Source: Micromonospora lutea
Lineage (GTDB): Bacteria; Actinomycetota; Actinomycetes; Mycobacteriales; Micromonosporaceae
Assembly: GCF_016863535.1 (NCBI RefSeq)
Contig: NZ_BOPB01000037.1
Span: forward strand, 1-56,793
DNA: 56,793 nucleotides
Direction of reading: 5' to 3'
Part shown: piece by piece, positions 15,691 through 24,050 of the stretch
How positions within the stretch are numbered: the first letter of the stretch is position 1
Layout: the number at the start of each line of letters is the position of its first letter
Program-made: the position numbers and the translations under genes
Notes under the pieces: generated by a model
Database searches by the model: none
Seen by the model: the letters and a program-made list of their open reading frames with translations, nothing else
Told to the model about the DNA's origin: nothing

Positions 15691-16539
15691 ATGCCTCGAT
15701 TCGCGCCCGCGACGCCGCGATCTCGCCGACTCGGCCGGGAACTGCGTAAGCTCCGCGAAGCCAAGGGACTGACCGGTGAGGAGACTGCGAAGCTCGTTCG
15801 CTGCTCGACGTCGCGAATCAGCCGGATCGAATCCGGCGAGATCAAGCCTCGCGCCGGTGACGTGATGGAGCTGCTGGTCACCTACGGCGTCCGGATTGAC
15901 GAAGAACCCGGCACATCGCTGCTTGAGCTCGCCCGAGACCTGCGTGAAGAGGGGTGGTGGCAGCGCCTCGGCGGCAGGTACGCCACGTACATCGCGTACG
16001 AGACCGAGGCCGCCGAGCTGAAGAACTTCGAGCCGATGCTCGTGCCCGGTCTACTCCAGACTGAGCGGTACGCCCGCGAGGTCAACATCATCGGCCGTGA
16101 GACCGACCCGGCGACCGTTGAGCAGCGGGTCGCCGCTCGGATGACCCGCCAGGAGGTGCTGCACCGGCAGCCGACCCCGCTGCGGTTGCACGCCATCCTG
16201 TCCGAGGCGTCTCTGCGGACTGAGGTGGGTGGCCCGGACGTGCTGCGCGAGCAGCTTCACCACCTGGTCAAGGTGAGCCAACTGCCCAATGTCACCATCC
16301 AGGTGCTCCGCTTCGAAGCCGGCGCGCACCTGGCGGACAGCTCCGGCTTCGCTCTGCTCACCTTCGCGCACGACGACCCGCCGCTGGGCTACATCGAAAC
16401 CCTGGCTGGTGAGCTGTTCCTCGAATCGAGTCGCGACCTGGCGCGGTTGTCGGCGGCGTACGACAATTTGAGGATGCTGGCCCGATCGCCGGCCGAGTCG
16501 ATGAGGTTCGTCAAGGAGTTGAGCGAGCATGGAGCGTAA
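15691..16539 (+). CDS. XRE-family regulator with DUF5753 (Scr1/WhiJ-like)
   Basis: This is a 282-residue protein. Residues about 12-70 form a helix-turn-helix (LRKLREAKGLTGEETAKL then TSRISRIESGEIKPR). From about residue 95 it has the DUF5753 domain (FEPMLVPGLLQTERYARE, then RMTRQEVLHR and the C-terminal DLARLSAAYDNLR). Such proteins regulate development and antibiotic production in Streptomyces and partner with small DUF397 proteins. Here a DUF397 gene overlaps its 3' end by 11 bases, the standard arrangement. The ligand and targets are not visible. Confidence 0.9.
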   Translation: MPRFAPATPRSRRLGRELRKLREAKGLTGEETAKLVRCSTSRISRIESGEIKPRAGDVMELLVTYGVRIDEEPGTSLLELARDLREEGWWQRLGGRYATYIAYETEAAELKNFEPMLVPGLLQTERYAREVNIIGRETDPATVEQRVAARMTRQEVLHRQPTPLRLHAILSEASLRTEVGGPDVLREQLHHLVKVSQLPNVTIQVLRFEAGAHLADSSGFALLTFAHDDPPLGYIETLAGELFLESSRDLARLSAAYDNLRMLARSPAESMRFVKELSEHGA

Positions 16540-16708
16540 CGTCTGGCGCACGTCGAGCCGTTCCGGCAGCAACGGCCAGTGCGTCGAGGTCCGCGACCGA
16601 GGCACCGCCATCGACGTACGCGACTCGAAGGCCCCCACCGCCGGGACGCTGAGCTTCGACTCGGTCACCTGGGCCACCTTCATCACCGGCATCAAAGCCG
16701 GGCGGTAG
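16529..16708 (+). CDS. DUF397 small protein (BldB-like partner)
   Basis: This is a 59-residue protein starting MERNVWRTSSRSGSNGQCVE, with the DUF397 hallmarks: W-R-x-S-S-x-S-x-x-x-x-x-C-V-E-V near the start, then a DSK motif (DVRDSKAP), a central F, and W-x-x-F near the end (TWATFITGIKAGR). It overlaps the last 11 bases of the DUF5753 gene in another frame, so translation is coupled. DUF397 proteins act with the adjacent DUF5753 regulator, probably binding it and tuning its activity. Its 3' end is echoed at 17374-17430. Confidence 0.88.
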   Translation: MERNVWRTSSRSGSNGQCVEVRDRGTAIDVRDSKAPTAGTLSFDSVTWATFITGIKAGR

Positions 16709-16725
16709 CTGTTCCGGGCTGTGGC
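16687..16725 (+). repeat. Direct repeat, copy 1 (end of the DUF397 gene)
   Basis: The last bases of the DUF397 gene plus its downstream flank, beginning CGGCATCAAAGCCGGGCGG and running to CTGTGGC, are repeated at 17391-17430 with about four differences including one indel. The copies lie 704 bases apart and bracket the UTRA gene. Confidence 0.7.
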
Positions 16726-16752
16726 CATGTCCACCTGGCGCGGCGCTGAGCC

Positions 16753-17349
16753 ATGACCACCAGGGAACCGCTGAACCATCAGCACATCATGCGTCGTGCT
16801 CACTCCCGGGACATGCGCAAGCGCCTCGGGAGCACATCGCCATTCGCGCGAGACAGCGAGGCGGCCGGGAGACAGCCGACCTGGGATTCGGAGAGCGAGA
16901 GAATCCCCTCGCCGCCGCACATCGCGGGACGCCTCGGCATCGAGCCGGGCGATCCAGTGATGCACACCAGATACCGTTACCTTGCGGACGGCGACCCCAT
17001 CCAACTCGCAGACTCGTACGAGCCGATCGCCGTCACCGGCAGCACGCCGGTCGAGTATCCCGAGCGTGGCCCGATCATCGGCGTCGTCGCCCGCATGGAC
17101 TTCATCGGCGTGCAGATTGATCGGTTCGTGGAGGAGGTTACGACCCGGCCGGCGATGCCCGTCGAGGTCGCCGCCCTCGACCTCGATCCGCGTGGCGGCA
17201 GGTGGGTGATCGCGATCCAGCGCACCTACTACGCCGGGCAGACGGCGGTCGAGACGGCCGACATCGTCTTTCCCGCCGACCGGTACCGCCTCGTCTACGA
17301 GGTGCCGATCGACCCCTGGTCGCCATCTGACGAGACCGCGTCTTCCTGA
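16753..17349 (+). CDS. Orphan UTRA ligand-binding domain of a GntR/HutC regulator (DNA-binding part missing)
   Basis: This 198-residue protein corresponds to the linker and effector half of a HutC-type GntR regulator. The linker motif SPFARDSEAAGR is followed by IAGRLGIEPGDPV, RYRYLADGDPIQLADSYEP, then VEEVTTRPAMPVEVAALDL and a C-terminal TADIVFPADRYRLVYEVP. The roughly 70-residue winged helix that should precede the linker is absent, and no Shine-Dalgarno sequence stands before the ATG. The gene lies between two copies of a DUF397 gene end. It may be a truncated remnant or a stand-alone sensor; a remnant is more likely. Confidence 0.7.
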   Translation: MTTREPLNHQHIMRRAHSRDMRKRLGSTSPFARDSEAAGRQPTWDSESERIPSPPHIAGRLGIEPGDPVMHTRYRYLADGDPIQLADSYEPIAVTGSTPVEYPERGPIIGVVARMDFIGVQIDRFVEEVTTRPAMPVEVAALDLDPRGGRWVIAIQRTYYAGQTAVETADIVFPADRYRLVYEVPIDPWSPSDETASS

Positions 17350-17373
17350 GATGTCGCCCTGGTTGGTCATGGC

Positions 17374-17412
17374 TGGGCCAGTTATCGTGACGGCATCAAA
17401 GCCGGACGGTAG
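17374..17412 (+). pseudogene. Remnant of a DUF397 gene 3' end
   Basis: In frame this reads WASYRDGIKAGR then TAG, matching WATFITGIKAGR at the end of the intact DUF397 gene upstream. Nothing DUF397-like precedes it, so only the last 12 codons survive. Confidence 0.6.
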
Positions 17413-17430
17413 CCGTTCCCAGGCTGTGGC
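17391..17430 (+). repeat. Direct repeat, copy 2
   Basis: This is the second copy of the 39-40 base element at 16687-16725, starting CGGCATCAAAGCCGGACGG and ending CTGTGGC. The similarity continues beyond the stop codon, so the duplicated unit included non-coding flank. Confidence 0.7.
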
Positions 17431-17487
17431 GGGTGGTTGGGCCTTCTGTGCCCATCCGTGACAATGGATGTCATGGGTGACGGAATC

Positions 17488-18318
17488 ATGTCCGGCAAGA
17501 CCGTCGTGATCACCGGTGCCAGCGCGGGCATCGGCGCTGAGGCCGCGCGCCGGTTGGTCCGCCTCGGCGCGACCGTGGCGGTGGTCGGCCGGTCACCGGA
17601 GAAGACCGCCGCCGTCGCCCGCCAGGTCGGCGCCGAGCCGCTGGTGGCCGACTTCGCCCGGCTGTCGGAGGTACGCAGGCTCGCCGACACGCTGCTGGGC
17701 CGCTACCCGCGGATCGACGTGCTGGCCAACAACGCCGGGGTCGTGCTGACCCGGCGGAGCCGCACCGAGGACGGCCACGACCTGATGTTCCAGGTCAACT
17801 ACCTGGCCCCGTTCCTGCTCACCAACCTGCTGTTGGATCGGTTGACCACCGTCGGGCCGGCGCGGGTCATCACCACCTCCAGCAACGGCCACCGGTTCGG
17901 CCGTGTCGATCTCGACGATCTCGAAGGTGCCGGCAACCGATCCGAGCTGCTGCGGTACGGGACGACGAAACTGCAGAACATCCTGTTCACCCGCGAGCTG
18001 GCCCGTCGTACGCGGGGCAGTGGTCTGACCGCGACAGCGTTCCATCCCGGAGTGATCGCCACCACCGACATCAACCGGGAAGCCCCGTTGGTCGCCGCGC
18101 TGGTCCGGTATCGCCTTCTTGGCGGCCTGTCCACCCTCGAAGAGGGTGCTGAGCCGCTGGTTCACCTGGCGACGATGCCTGATCCGCAGACAACCAACGG
18201 TGGTTATTACCACCGCCTCACGCCGAACGGTCCAGTCCACCGGCAGGCCAAGGACGATCATCTGGCGACCTGCTTGTGGGAGCGAACAGCCGAGTTGCTC
18301 GGTGCGCCGGTGGCGTGA
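17488..18318 (+). CDS. Short-chain dehydrogenase/reductase (SDR)
   Basis: This NAD(P)-dependent oxidoreductase (276 residues from this start) has the glycine motif TGASAGIG near residue 8, NNAG near 81, a serine-containing strand VITTSSNGH and the catalytic Y-x3-K as YGTTK. It resembles retinol-dehydrogenase/WW-oxidoreductase-like SDRs (C-terminal region FHPGVIATTDI). ATG 17488 is chosen because it gives the usual MSGKTVVITGA opening. ATGs at 17464 and 17473 are possible. It sits just after the DUF397 remnant, so its promoter is probably in that scar. The substrate is unknown. Confidence 0.85.
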   Translation: MSGKTVVITGASAGIGAEAARRLVRLGATVAVVGRSPEKTAAVARQVGAEPLVADFARLSEVRRLADTLLGRYPRIDVLANNAGVVLTRRSRTEDGHDLMFQVNYLAPFLLTNLLLDRLTTVGPARVITTSSNGHRFGRVDLDDLEGAGNRSELLRYGTTKLQNILFTRELARRTRGSGLTATAFHPGVIATTDINREAPLVAALVRYRLLGGLSTLEEGAEPLVHLATMPDPQTTNGGYYHRLTPNGPVHRQAKDDHLATCLWERTAELLGAPVA

Positions 18319-18412
18319 CATGGGTGAAGCTGGCCGTTGTCGGAGGCGCGGCGATGCGTCGACCCCGCACCGCCGGCTCGCCTGGTTGGCCTGGTGTTCA
18401 TAGACTCCCGGC

Positions 18413-18895
18413 GTGCGAGTTCCTCTTGCGATAGCCGGGGCGGTTCTCATCCTGGGTGCGGCGGCGGTGGCCGGGGTGCGCTGGACGAAGGCCGGTGAGC
18501 CGGTTTCCGTCGCGGCGCCGACGGGGGCGTCGACGGTGCTGCCCGCAGGCGATTACACGATGGTCGTCGACAACCGGACGGCCGAGGTCTTCACCGATCT
18601 GCGTAACGATCGAGGTGTTCCAACGGTCGAAACCTACGCCATGCCGTCCGCTACCTCGTGGGATCAGGTGCGGTCGGGAGTCGCCGGTCAGCTCGACGGA
18701 TGGAAGCAGGTTGGGGACTGCGCCGACCTGGGTGAGCGGCAGGTCCAGTGCGCCTGGTCCGAGTCGACCCGCTTGTGGCCCCGCCTCGTGCGGATCATCT
18801 TCCTCCGGCCGGCGGAGACGCATGATGCCAACTCCTACGTGTGGCCCGAGAACACCTTCCTGATAATCGGCTCCGCCCACGGCGTCAACCGTTGA
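18413..18895 (+). CDS. Secreted or membrane-anchored hypothetical protein, 160 aa
   Basis: The N-terminus MRVPLAIAGAVLILGAAAVA is a membrane anchor or signal peptide without a lipobox. The remaining 135 residues form an extracytoplasmic domain with two cysteines near each other (GDCADLGERQVQCAW), probably a disulfide. The GTG start is in frame with the hydrophobic segment. No family was recognised. It follows the SDR gene at 95 bases on the same strand, with no evidence of shared function. Confidence 0.65.
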   Translation: MRVPLAIAGAVLILGAAAVAGVRWTKAGEPVSVAAPTGASTVLPAGDYTMVVDNRTAEVFTDLRNDRGVPTVETYAMPSATSWDQVRSGVAGQLDGWKQVGDCADLGERQVQCAWSESTRLWPRLVRIIFLRPAETHDANSYVWPENTFLIIGSAHGVNR

Positions 18896-19023
18896 CGTCG
18901 GTCATGTCAGAACATCCTCGGCGGACCGGGGCAGCGCCGGTCGCAGTAGACGTCGCACCGGCGCGGGTCTGGTCGCGGATCAGGTCCACCTGCTGATCAC
19001 GTGCAGAACGATCTGGCCGGCGG

Positions 19024-19545
19024 TCAGCTCGGCAGCTCGGGGAGAGGGCCGACGGTGACCAGTGCGGCGAGCGTGAGGGGTTGGTCGCCGTCGCTGTGCC
19101 CGAGGACGACGGCCAGGCGCCGGTCCGGCGCCTGGCCTGGCGTCCAGACATGCAGGTCGCCGTAGAGGTCCTGGCGTAGCAGTGCGTCGTAGACCGGTGG
19201 ACGGTCCGCCTGCGGGTTCCGGATGAGGTGATCGATGGTGAGCAGACGGTGCGGGCCCCACTGTTCGTCCAATGCCCCGGCCAGTGTGGCCAGGTGCCGG
19301 TCGCCGGCTTCCAGGTGCTCGGTCCACTCCGGGTCCCTCAGGCCGGTCAGGTCCGGCCCCTCCCACAGTGGCGCGAGAACGAAGTTGCCGGCACGGGTAG
19401 CCGACCACTCGCCGGTGTGCGGGTCGGAGTCGACCAGGGCGGGGTGGTCCGCAGACGAAATCGGCGCGGCCAGGAGCGCCGCGATGGCCCCGAGGGCCTG
19501 GGAAACATCAAAGGCAAGGCCACGGAGAACGGTCACGGCACCCAT
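19024..19545 (-). CDS. Hypothetical protein, 173 aa
   Basis: This 173-residue protein has no clear signal or membrane segment apart from a weakly hydrophobic SQALGAIAALLAAPIS stretch. Coding-type third-position bias is strong throughout. Motifs such as WSATRAGNFVLAPLWEGPDL and VYDALLRQDLYGDLHVW do not match a family I know. It lies downstream of the release-factor gene on the same strand with 60 bases between, so it could be the last gene of that transcript. Confidence 0.6.
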   Translation of the reverse strand: MGAVTVLRGLAFDVSQALGAIAALLAAPISSADHPALVDSDPHTGEWSATRAGNFVLAPLWEGPDLTGLRDPEWTEHLEAGDRHLATLAGALDEQWGPHRLLTIDHLIRNPQADRPPVYDALLRQDLYGDLHVWTPGQAPDRRLAVVLGHSDGDQPLTLAALVTVGPLPELPS

Positions 19546-19605
19546 CTTTCACCGCGCACCGCCGCAAAACACCAAACGGTTACCGGCTGCGGCTGGCACT
19601 CCGCT

Positions 19606-20775
19606 TCACCACCGCAGGAGCGCCCCGATGCCTGATGCGTCGCGCAGGATCCCGTCAGCGGCCCCCTCGATCGGGCTGACCCGTGCTCCGGTGACCAACG
19701 CGCGTTCCACCAGTCGCTCGGTCAGCCTCGGTTCCGGGGTGTGCGGGTGGCCGGCGGAAACGACCTCGTCATCGGCGTACAACGCGCCATCGGCGTCCAC
19801 CGAACCGGTGTAGCGAACCTGCGGGTCGTACACCAGATGGGCGACCCGGCCCTCCCGCAGCGCGCCGGCCACCTGGGACAGGCCGAGCGCGCCCACCTGG
19901 CCGAGACCGCCGTCGCGGACCCGTTCGAGCAGGCGGCGCTCGCGGTGGGCGTGGTCGTCGTGCAGTCGCTCGGACACCGCTGTGAGCAGCCCGGCGTCGT
20001 CAAGCCCGGCGAGCACCCGCGTGTCCTGGATCACCGGCTCCTGCAGCGATCCGGGGAGCTTCGCGGTGAGCACATCGGTCCACCGGTCACCGCCGCTGAC
20101 GAGGATCCGCTCCCACCCACGCTCGGCGGCCATGCCTGCGGCAGCCTCGGCCACCCGGTCCAGGAACCGCCGCGCCCGCTCCCGCTCGCGGGCCTGCCGG
20201 TGCTCCAGCATCGGCGTGTTGTACTGGCCTCGAGGGCCGCCGCCGATCTGACCGGCTCGCTCGTGCGGCGCCTCGACTTCTTCCTGTTCCAGGCGAGTTA
20301 CCGGCTGCAGCTGACCGAGCCGCCATTCCAGCACCCGGGCGTCGTCGGCGGAGACCAGCACGACCCCGGCGGCTCGGCCTTCGTCGAGCAGTTCCAGCAA
20401 CGGGTGGATGAACGGTCCGTCGTCGAGCACGACGCGGTTGGGTACGGGCATCTGGCTGTTCAGGCGCAGCACCCAGTCGCCGCCGAGCGCGGCGTACACG
20501 ATCCGGCCCCGGCCGGGCTCGGTCGGCGCGGTGAGTCGCTCCACCTCGGCTGCGAGCCGGTCCAGCGCGGCGGTCATCTCCCGGCGACGCTCCGCCGGCC
20601 CTTCCTCGGCGATGCGGCGTTGCAGTTCCCGGTAGCGGTTCTTCAGGTCGATCATCGTGGCGTTCCGGTCGGCTGCCGGATCGGCGTTCACGTACACCGA
20701 CAACACGCCGAGCGTGTCGGTGCGGCGGGCCAGGTCCAGCAGTGCCTTGTCATCCAGCTCATGGATGCTCGCCAA
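19606..20775 (-). CDS. aeRF1-type peptidyl-tRNA hydrolase/release-factor homologue (VLRF1-like)
   Basis: This 389-residue protein has the three-part layout of archaeal/eukaryotic release factor 1 relatives. The N-terminal part begins LGVLSVYVNADPAADRN, a catalytic loop GGPRGQYN lies at about 179-186 (Q184 in the place of the catalytic glutamine) followed by a basic helix RQARERERARRFL, and the C-terminal domain contains ILVSGGDRWTDVL and VRYTGSVDADGALYADDE. Such bacterial proteins are thought to free stalled nascent chains from tRNA. The start codon is TTG with GGGGTGAG upstream. It follows the DUF2236 gene after 32 bases. Confidence 0.78.
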   Translation of the reverse strand: MASIHELDDKALLDLARRTDTLGVLSVYVNADPAADRNATMIDLKNRYRELQRRIAEEGPAERRREMTAALDRLAAEVERLTAPTEPGRGRIVYAALGGDWVLRLNSQMPVPNRVVLDDGPFIHPLLELLDEGRAAGVVLVSADDARVLEWRLGQLQPVTRLEQEEVEAPHERAGQIGGGPRGQYNTPMLEHRQARERERARRFLDRVAEAAAGMAAERGWERILVSGGDRWTDVLTAKLPGSLQEPVIQDTRVLAGLDDAGLLTAVSERLHDDHAHRERRLLERVRDGGLGQVGALGLSQVAGALREGRVAHLVYDPQVRYTGSVDADGALYADDEVVSAGHPHTPEPRLTERLVERALVTGARVSPIEGAADGILRDASGIGALLRW

Positions 20776-20807
20776 GATTGCTCACCCCTTCTCGTGGCAA
20801 CGGTTAC

Positions 20808-21701
20808 TCAACCACCGTAGCCCGGTTGAGCAGGGGCGGCAGGGTTCGTGGGCCGGTCCTGCTGCGGGCCGAGTTGATTGATGTCGTACCCGTCGGGGTA
20901 GGTCTTGGTGGTGATGCCGTCGGCGAACAGCGGCGTGGTGCGGGGTGCGCCGAACCAGCGTTGGAGCCGGGCGCGCGCCTTCAGCGCCAGGTGCAGGCCC
21001 GCTCGGATCGGCCAGGCCGGTGTCTCGACCTGTGTCGCGCGGCGCAGTGGTGCGTCGTACATGGCGCTGACCAGTGCGTTGCCGAGCGGAGCGAGGGGTT
21101 TGGGGATGCGGGTGAGCATCAGGTCGCGGGTGCCGCGCTCGATGGTGGCCGCGTCGTCGTTGGGCTTCAGATGGGCCGCGTCGTGCGCGTCGAACCAGGC
21201 CGAGAACGCCTCGTAGGAGTCGGGGATGTCGGTGACGCCCATCCGACGGCCCAGCTCCCGGTAGAAGAGGTAGGTCGCTTGGCGCTCGTGGCAGCAGGGT
21301 CGACGCCAGCCGTACTGCTGCAGCCAGCGGGTGGGGACGACCACCAGGCAGCCGAGGACGTAGCGAAAGTCGTCGTCGGGGATGTCGTACGGGCGGTGGA
21401 TCTGGTTGACCCGCCGCAGGGCGTCCCGGCCGCGGGGCTGGTCGAAGCCGTTGAGCACCATTTCGTACATGAGCAGGCCGGTGTCGTCGATGCGTTTCTG
21501 GGTGCGTTCGGTCAGTTCTCCGGTGGCGGTGTGCACGGCGGCGATGGCAGGGATGGAGAAGGACCTGTTGAAGGCGAGGTTGAGGCCCAGCTTCATGTCC
21601 CACGGGAACTCGTAGCGCAGCATCGTCTGGTAGATCGCCAGGTAGTCGTGCTCGGGATCGAGGGCACGGGTACGAGCGAGATTGGCGTAGCGGGTCCTCA
21701 T
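20808..21701 (-). CDS. DUF2236/MpaB-family oxygenase-like protein
   Basis: This 297-residue soluble helical protein is of the DUF2236 family, which includes latex-clearing protein and MpaB-type oxygenases. Supporting stretches are YLAIYQTMLRYEFPWDMKLG near residue 20, VNQIHRPYDIPDDDFRYVLG near 98, and RELGRRMGVTDIPDSYEAFS near 148, in the usual order. The heme or metal ligand cannot be assigned by eye. The ATG overlaps the stop of the MAB_1171c gene by 4 bases, so it is the terminal effector-like gene of the XRE-ImmA operon. Confidence 0.75.
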   Translation of the reverse strand: MRTRYANLARTRALDPEHDYLAIYQTMLRYEFPWDMKLGLNLAFNRSFSIPAIAAVHTATGELTERTQKRIDDTGLLMYEMVLNGFDQPRGRDALRRVNQIHRPYDIPDDDFRYVLGCLVVVPTRWLQQYGWRRPCCHERQATYLFYRELGRRMGVTDIPDSYEAFSAWFDAHDAAHLKPNDDAATIERGTRDLMLTRIPKPLAPLGNALVSAMYDAPLRRATQVETPAWPIRAGLHLALKARARLQRWFGAPRTTPLFADGITTKTYPDGYDINQLGPQQDRPTNPAAPAQPGYGG

Positions 21702-22927
21702 CGGCTGCGGTCTCCAAGCGCGGACTTCTGGACGGGGAGGCGTCGGGAAGCGGCGAGCGACTGGGCGACCACGAGCGAACTGGCGTAGGTGTCGGATACG
21801 AGCGTCAGCCAGGCGATCTCCCCGGCGTAGCCGCCGGCGGGGCGGTGCAGGTCGTCGGGGGGCAGGGGAAGCGCGGCGATGAGCCCCCGTTGGTGCGCGC
21901 GGAGCGCGCAGGCCAGGTGTGCCGCCTCGATCGTGGCTCGCCGCTCGTCGCCGGTCAGGCCAGCCCGCTCGGCATGCTGCCCGGCCAGCGCGGTCACCCT
22001 GCTGTCCATGTACGGGCGCAGGGCGAGACAGCCATCGCGGATCTCTGCGGCGCGGCGGGTCAGGGCGTAGTCGATGTCACGGACGGCTCCGAGTCGTTGG
22101 CGCAGACTCGCGTCGAGTTCGAGTTCGGGCAGGGCGTTGACGAGGTCGCGCCAAAGCGGTTCGAGGCGTCGGTAGGAACGGAAGTCGTCCCAGCGCCGGG
22201 TGATGGTGAGGATCGGACCCCAGGCCGGCATGGTCAGGCCGATCATCATGAGCAGGGCGCTGATCGTGACCAGGACCGCGGCGATCTCCCGTTCGCCGGT
22301 GGGTTGATAGCCGCTCCAGTGGGCGATCAGATATGCGATCTTGTTGGTGCTGTAGAGCAGGGCGAAGACGGCGCCGACGGCGGTGATGCGAAGACCCCGG
22401 CGCAGCCATGGGCGCCCGCAGATGCGGGCGAAGCGCCAGCACAGCCGGGCGATGTCCGTGCAGTAGGCGAAGAAGCCGACGACCATGAAGATCAGCAGGT
22501 ACGCGGTGACGGCGGAGTCTCGGGCGTACTCGACCGTCAGCAGCACCGGGGTGTCGTAGGTGAGCGTGTAGGCGAACAGACCGACCATGGAGAGGAAGGC
22601 TCCGCTGGCGATCCAGACCCAGAGTCGGCTACGGGCCGCCGCTCTGGCCGGTGGGAGCGCGAGGTGGAGCAGCATGTGTTGGGCGCTCGCGGCGATCGTC
22701 ATGGCGCACCCGTGGGAGATGACTTTGGCGAGGTTGGGTAGGCCGGACGCCTGGTCGATGCCGGCGGCGAGGGGCGGGATGGCGAGCGTGATCCCGGTGG
22801 CGAAGGCGCCGAGTGCCACACAGATCGCGCCCCGGACCTGGCTGGGTTGCCGATGCTGGAGCCGGAGCATGTAGCTGAAGGCGAACCAGCCGGCCACCGC
22901 ACATACGCCGTACAGAATGGTGTCCAT
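21698..22927 (-). CDS. MAB_1171c-family polytopic membrane protein
   Basis: This is a 409-residue protein. About seven membrane segments fill residues 1-240, for example ILYGVCAVAGWFAFSYML, VALGAFATGITLAI and ISALLMMIGLTMPAWGP. A soluble helical C-terminal half carries RRLEPLWRDLVNALPE near residue 255 and a late IAWLTLVSDTYASSLVVAQ helix. This is the pattern of the family named after M. abscessus MAB_1171c, labelled a putative transporter but functionally unproven. It lies 6 bases after the metallopeptidase gene and overlaps the DUF2236 gene. A signal receptor or exporter is equally possible. Confidence 0.8.
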   Translation of the reverse strand: MDTILYGVCAVAGWFAFSYMLRLQHRQPSQVRGAICVALGAFATGITLAIPPLAAGIDQASGLPNLAKVISHGCAMTIAASAQHMLLHLALPPARAAARSRLWVWIASGAFLSMVGLFAYTLTYDTPVLLTVEYARDSAVTAYLLIFMVVGFFAYCTDIARLCWRFARICGRPWLRRGLRITAVGAVFALLYSTNKIAYLIAHWSGYQPTGEREIAAVLVTISALLMMIGLTMPAWGPILTITRRWDDFRSYRRLEPLWRDLVNALPELELDASLRQRLGAVRDIDYALTRRAAEIRDGCLALRPYMDSRVTALAGQHAERAGLTGDERRATIEAAHLACALRAHQRGLIAALPLPPDDLHRPAGGYAGEIAWLTLVSDTYASSLVVAQSLAASRRLPVQKSALGDRSR

Positions 22928-22933
22928 GTCGGC

Positions 22934-23509
22934 CTACCAGTCGGGGTGTTCCAGCGAGTGCCGCAGCCGGCCATACAGCTCGGCCTGGCGGCTGTCCAAT
23001 GGTGACTCGCTCACCGTGTCGCGGCCGCTGCGAGCCCGCCGCAGAATCAACGAGCCGATCATTTCGGCTTCGCGTTCCTCAGCGGCGGCATAGTTGCTGC
23101 GGCCAAGGCTGCGCTGGACCAGCGCCGGGTCGAGGTCGGGAAGGAGCAGACGCGACGCCGCCGGGTCCAGGGCCTCGGTGGCCCGATGCCCGGCGATCAG
23201 ATGGCCCAACTCGTGACTGATGATCAGCAGTTGGTGCAGCGGCGAAGTGTCCTGCTCGAAGAAGATGGCGTCGAATTCTCCGGTGGGGACGCACATCCCG
23301 CACACCACCGAGTGAGCCGGGAGCTTGATCGGCAGAAGGTGGATGGGGCGGCCACGCCGTTCGCCGAGTACGTCGCAGAGTTTCCGGATCTCGAATGGCT
23401 CCGGTATCTCCAGCTCAGCGACGATCTTTTCGCAGTTCTTGCGCAGTCGGTGCAAACTCACGTCAGCGATCCCCTGCTCGTCAGCATACTGCCACTGAAG
23501 GATTTGCAC
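22934..23509 (-). CDS. ImmA/IrrE-family metallopeptidase
   Basis: This 191-residue protein has the zinc-peptidase motif HELGH at residues 99-103 inside LLIISHELGHLIAGH, with a candidate third ligand in EREAEMIGSLIL near residue 147. In ICEBs1 and Deinococcus, such enzymes cleave a partner XRE repressor (ImmR, DdrO) upon DNA damage. Here the XRE gene ends 2 bases upstream, exactly that arrangement. The start codon is GTG. The expected role is to inactivate the adjacent regulator in response to a signal; the signal is unknown. Confidence 0.85.
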   Translation of the reverse strand: MQILQWQYADEQGIADVSLHRLRKNCEKIVAELEIPEPFEIRKLCDVLGERRGRPIHLLPIKLPAHSVVCGMCVPTGEFDAIFFEQDTSPLHQLLIISHELGHLIAGHRATEALDPAASRLLLPDLDPALVQRSLGRSNYAAAEEREAEMIGSLILRRARSGRDTVSESPLDSRQAELYGRLRHSLEHPDW

Positions 23510-23511
23510 GG

Positions 23512-24033
23512 CTAAGAGCGACCGTCTGGTGCGGCGTCGGCGTCGCCCAGGCCGGTGCCGGCGGCGACGGCCCGCAGCCGGGCCACCATCTGCTCGATGA
23601 GCTGCGTGTCCGTCGCCGACAGTCCATTGTCGGCGAGGACCTGGCGCAGCGCGACCTGCTTGACGTCCATCCGGCGCAGCTCGCTGAGCAGCGTGAGTTG
23701 TTCCTGTATGCGTCGTGCCGCGACGTCGTCCACGAAGTAGCCGCTGTTCACCCCGAACACGTCGGCCAGGGCGCGTACGTGTGAGGTGCGGGGGTCGCTG
23801 GCCACGCCGCGGCGTAACTCTCCGATGTAGGCGGCGCTGATGCTGACTCCGGTTTCGCTCGCCATGGCGTTGATCTTGTCAGCGATCTCCTTGTTGGTGT
23901 ACTTGCGGCCGGGCTCGTTGGAGTCGCCGAGCTCCTCAGGGGTGGGGCGGATTTTTTCGAACAGGTACTCCAGCCGGGCAGCGAGAGTGTCGAGAGGCGG
24001 TAGCTCCTGCTCAACGTGTTGATCGTCGGCCAT
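23512..24033 (-). CDS. XRE-type helix-turn-helix repressor, ImmA/IrrE partner
   Basis: This is a 173-residue protein. A helix-turn-helix lies at about 45-95 (YTNKEIADKINAMASETGVSISAAYIGELRRG in successive helices, then HVRALADVFGVNSGYFVDD). The C-terminal tail MDVKQVALRQVLADNGLSATDTQLIEQ is helical and may mediate dimerisation or be the cleavage region. ATG 24033 is preferred over the in-frame TTG 24042 because GAAGGG stands 9 bases before the ATG and touches the TTG. It is first in the operon and probably represses it through the repeats at 24051-24126. Confidence 0.85.
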   Translation of the reverse strand: MADDQHVEQELPPLDTLAARLEYLFEKIRPTPEELGDSNEPGRKYTNKEIADKINAMASETGVSISAAYIGELRRGVASDPRTSHVRALADVFGVNSGYFVDDVAARRIQEQLTLLSELRRMDVKQVALRQVLADNGLSATDTQLIEQMVARLRAVAAGTGLGDADAAPDGRS

Positions 24034-24050
24034 CACTCTCAACCCTTCAA

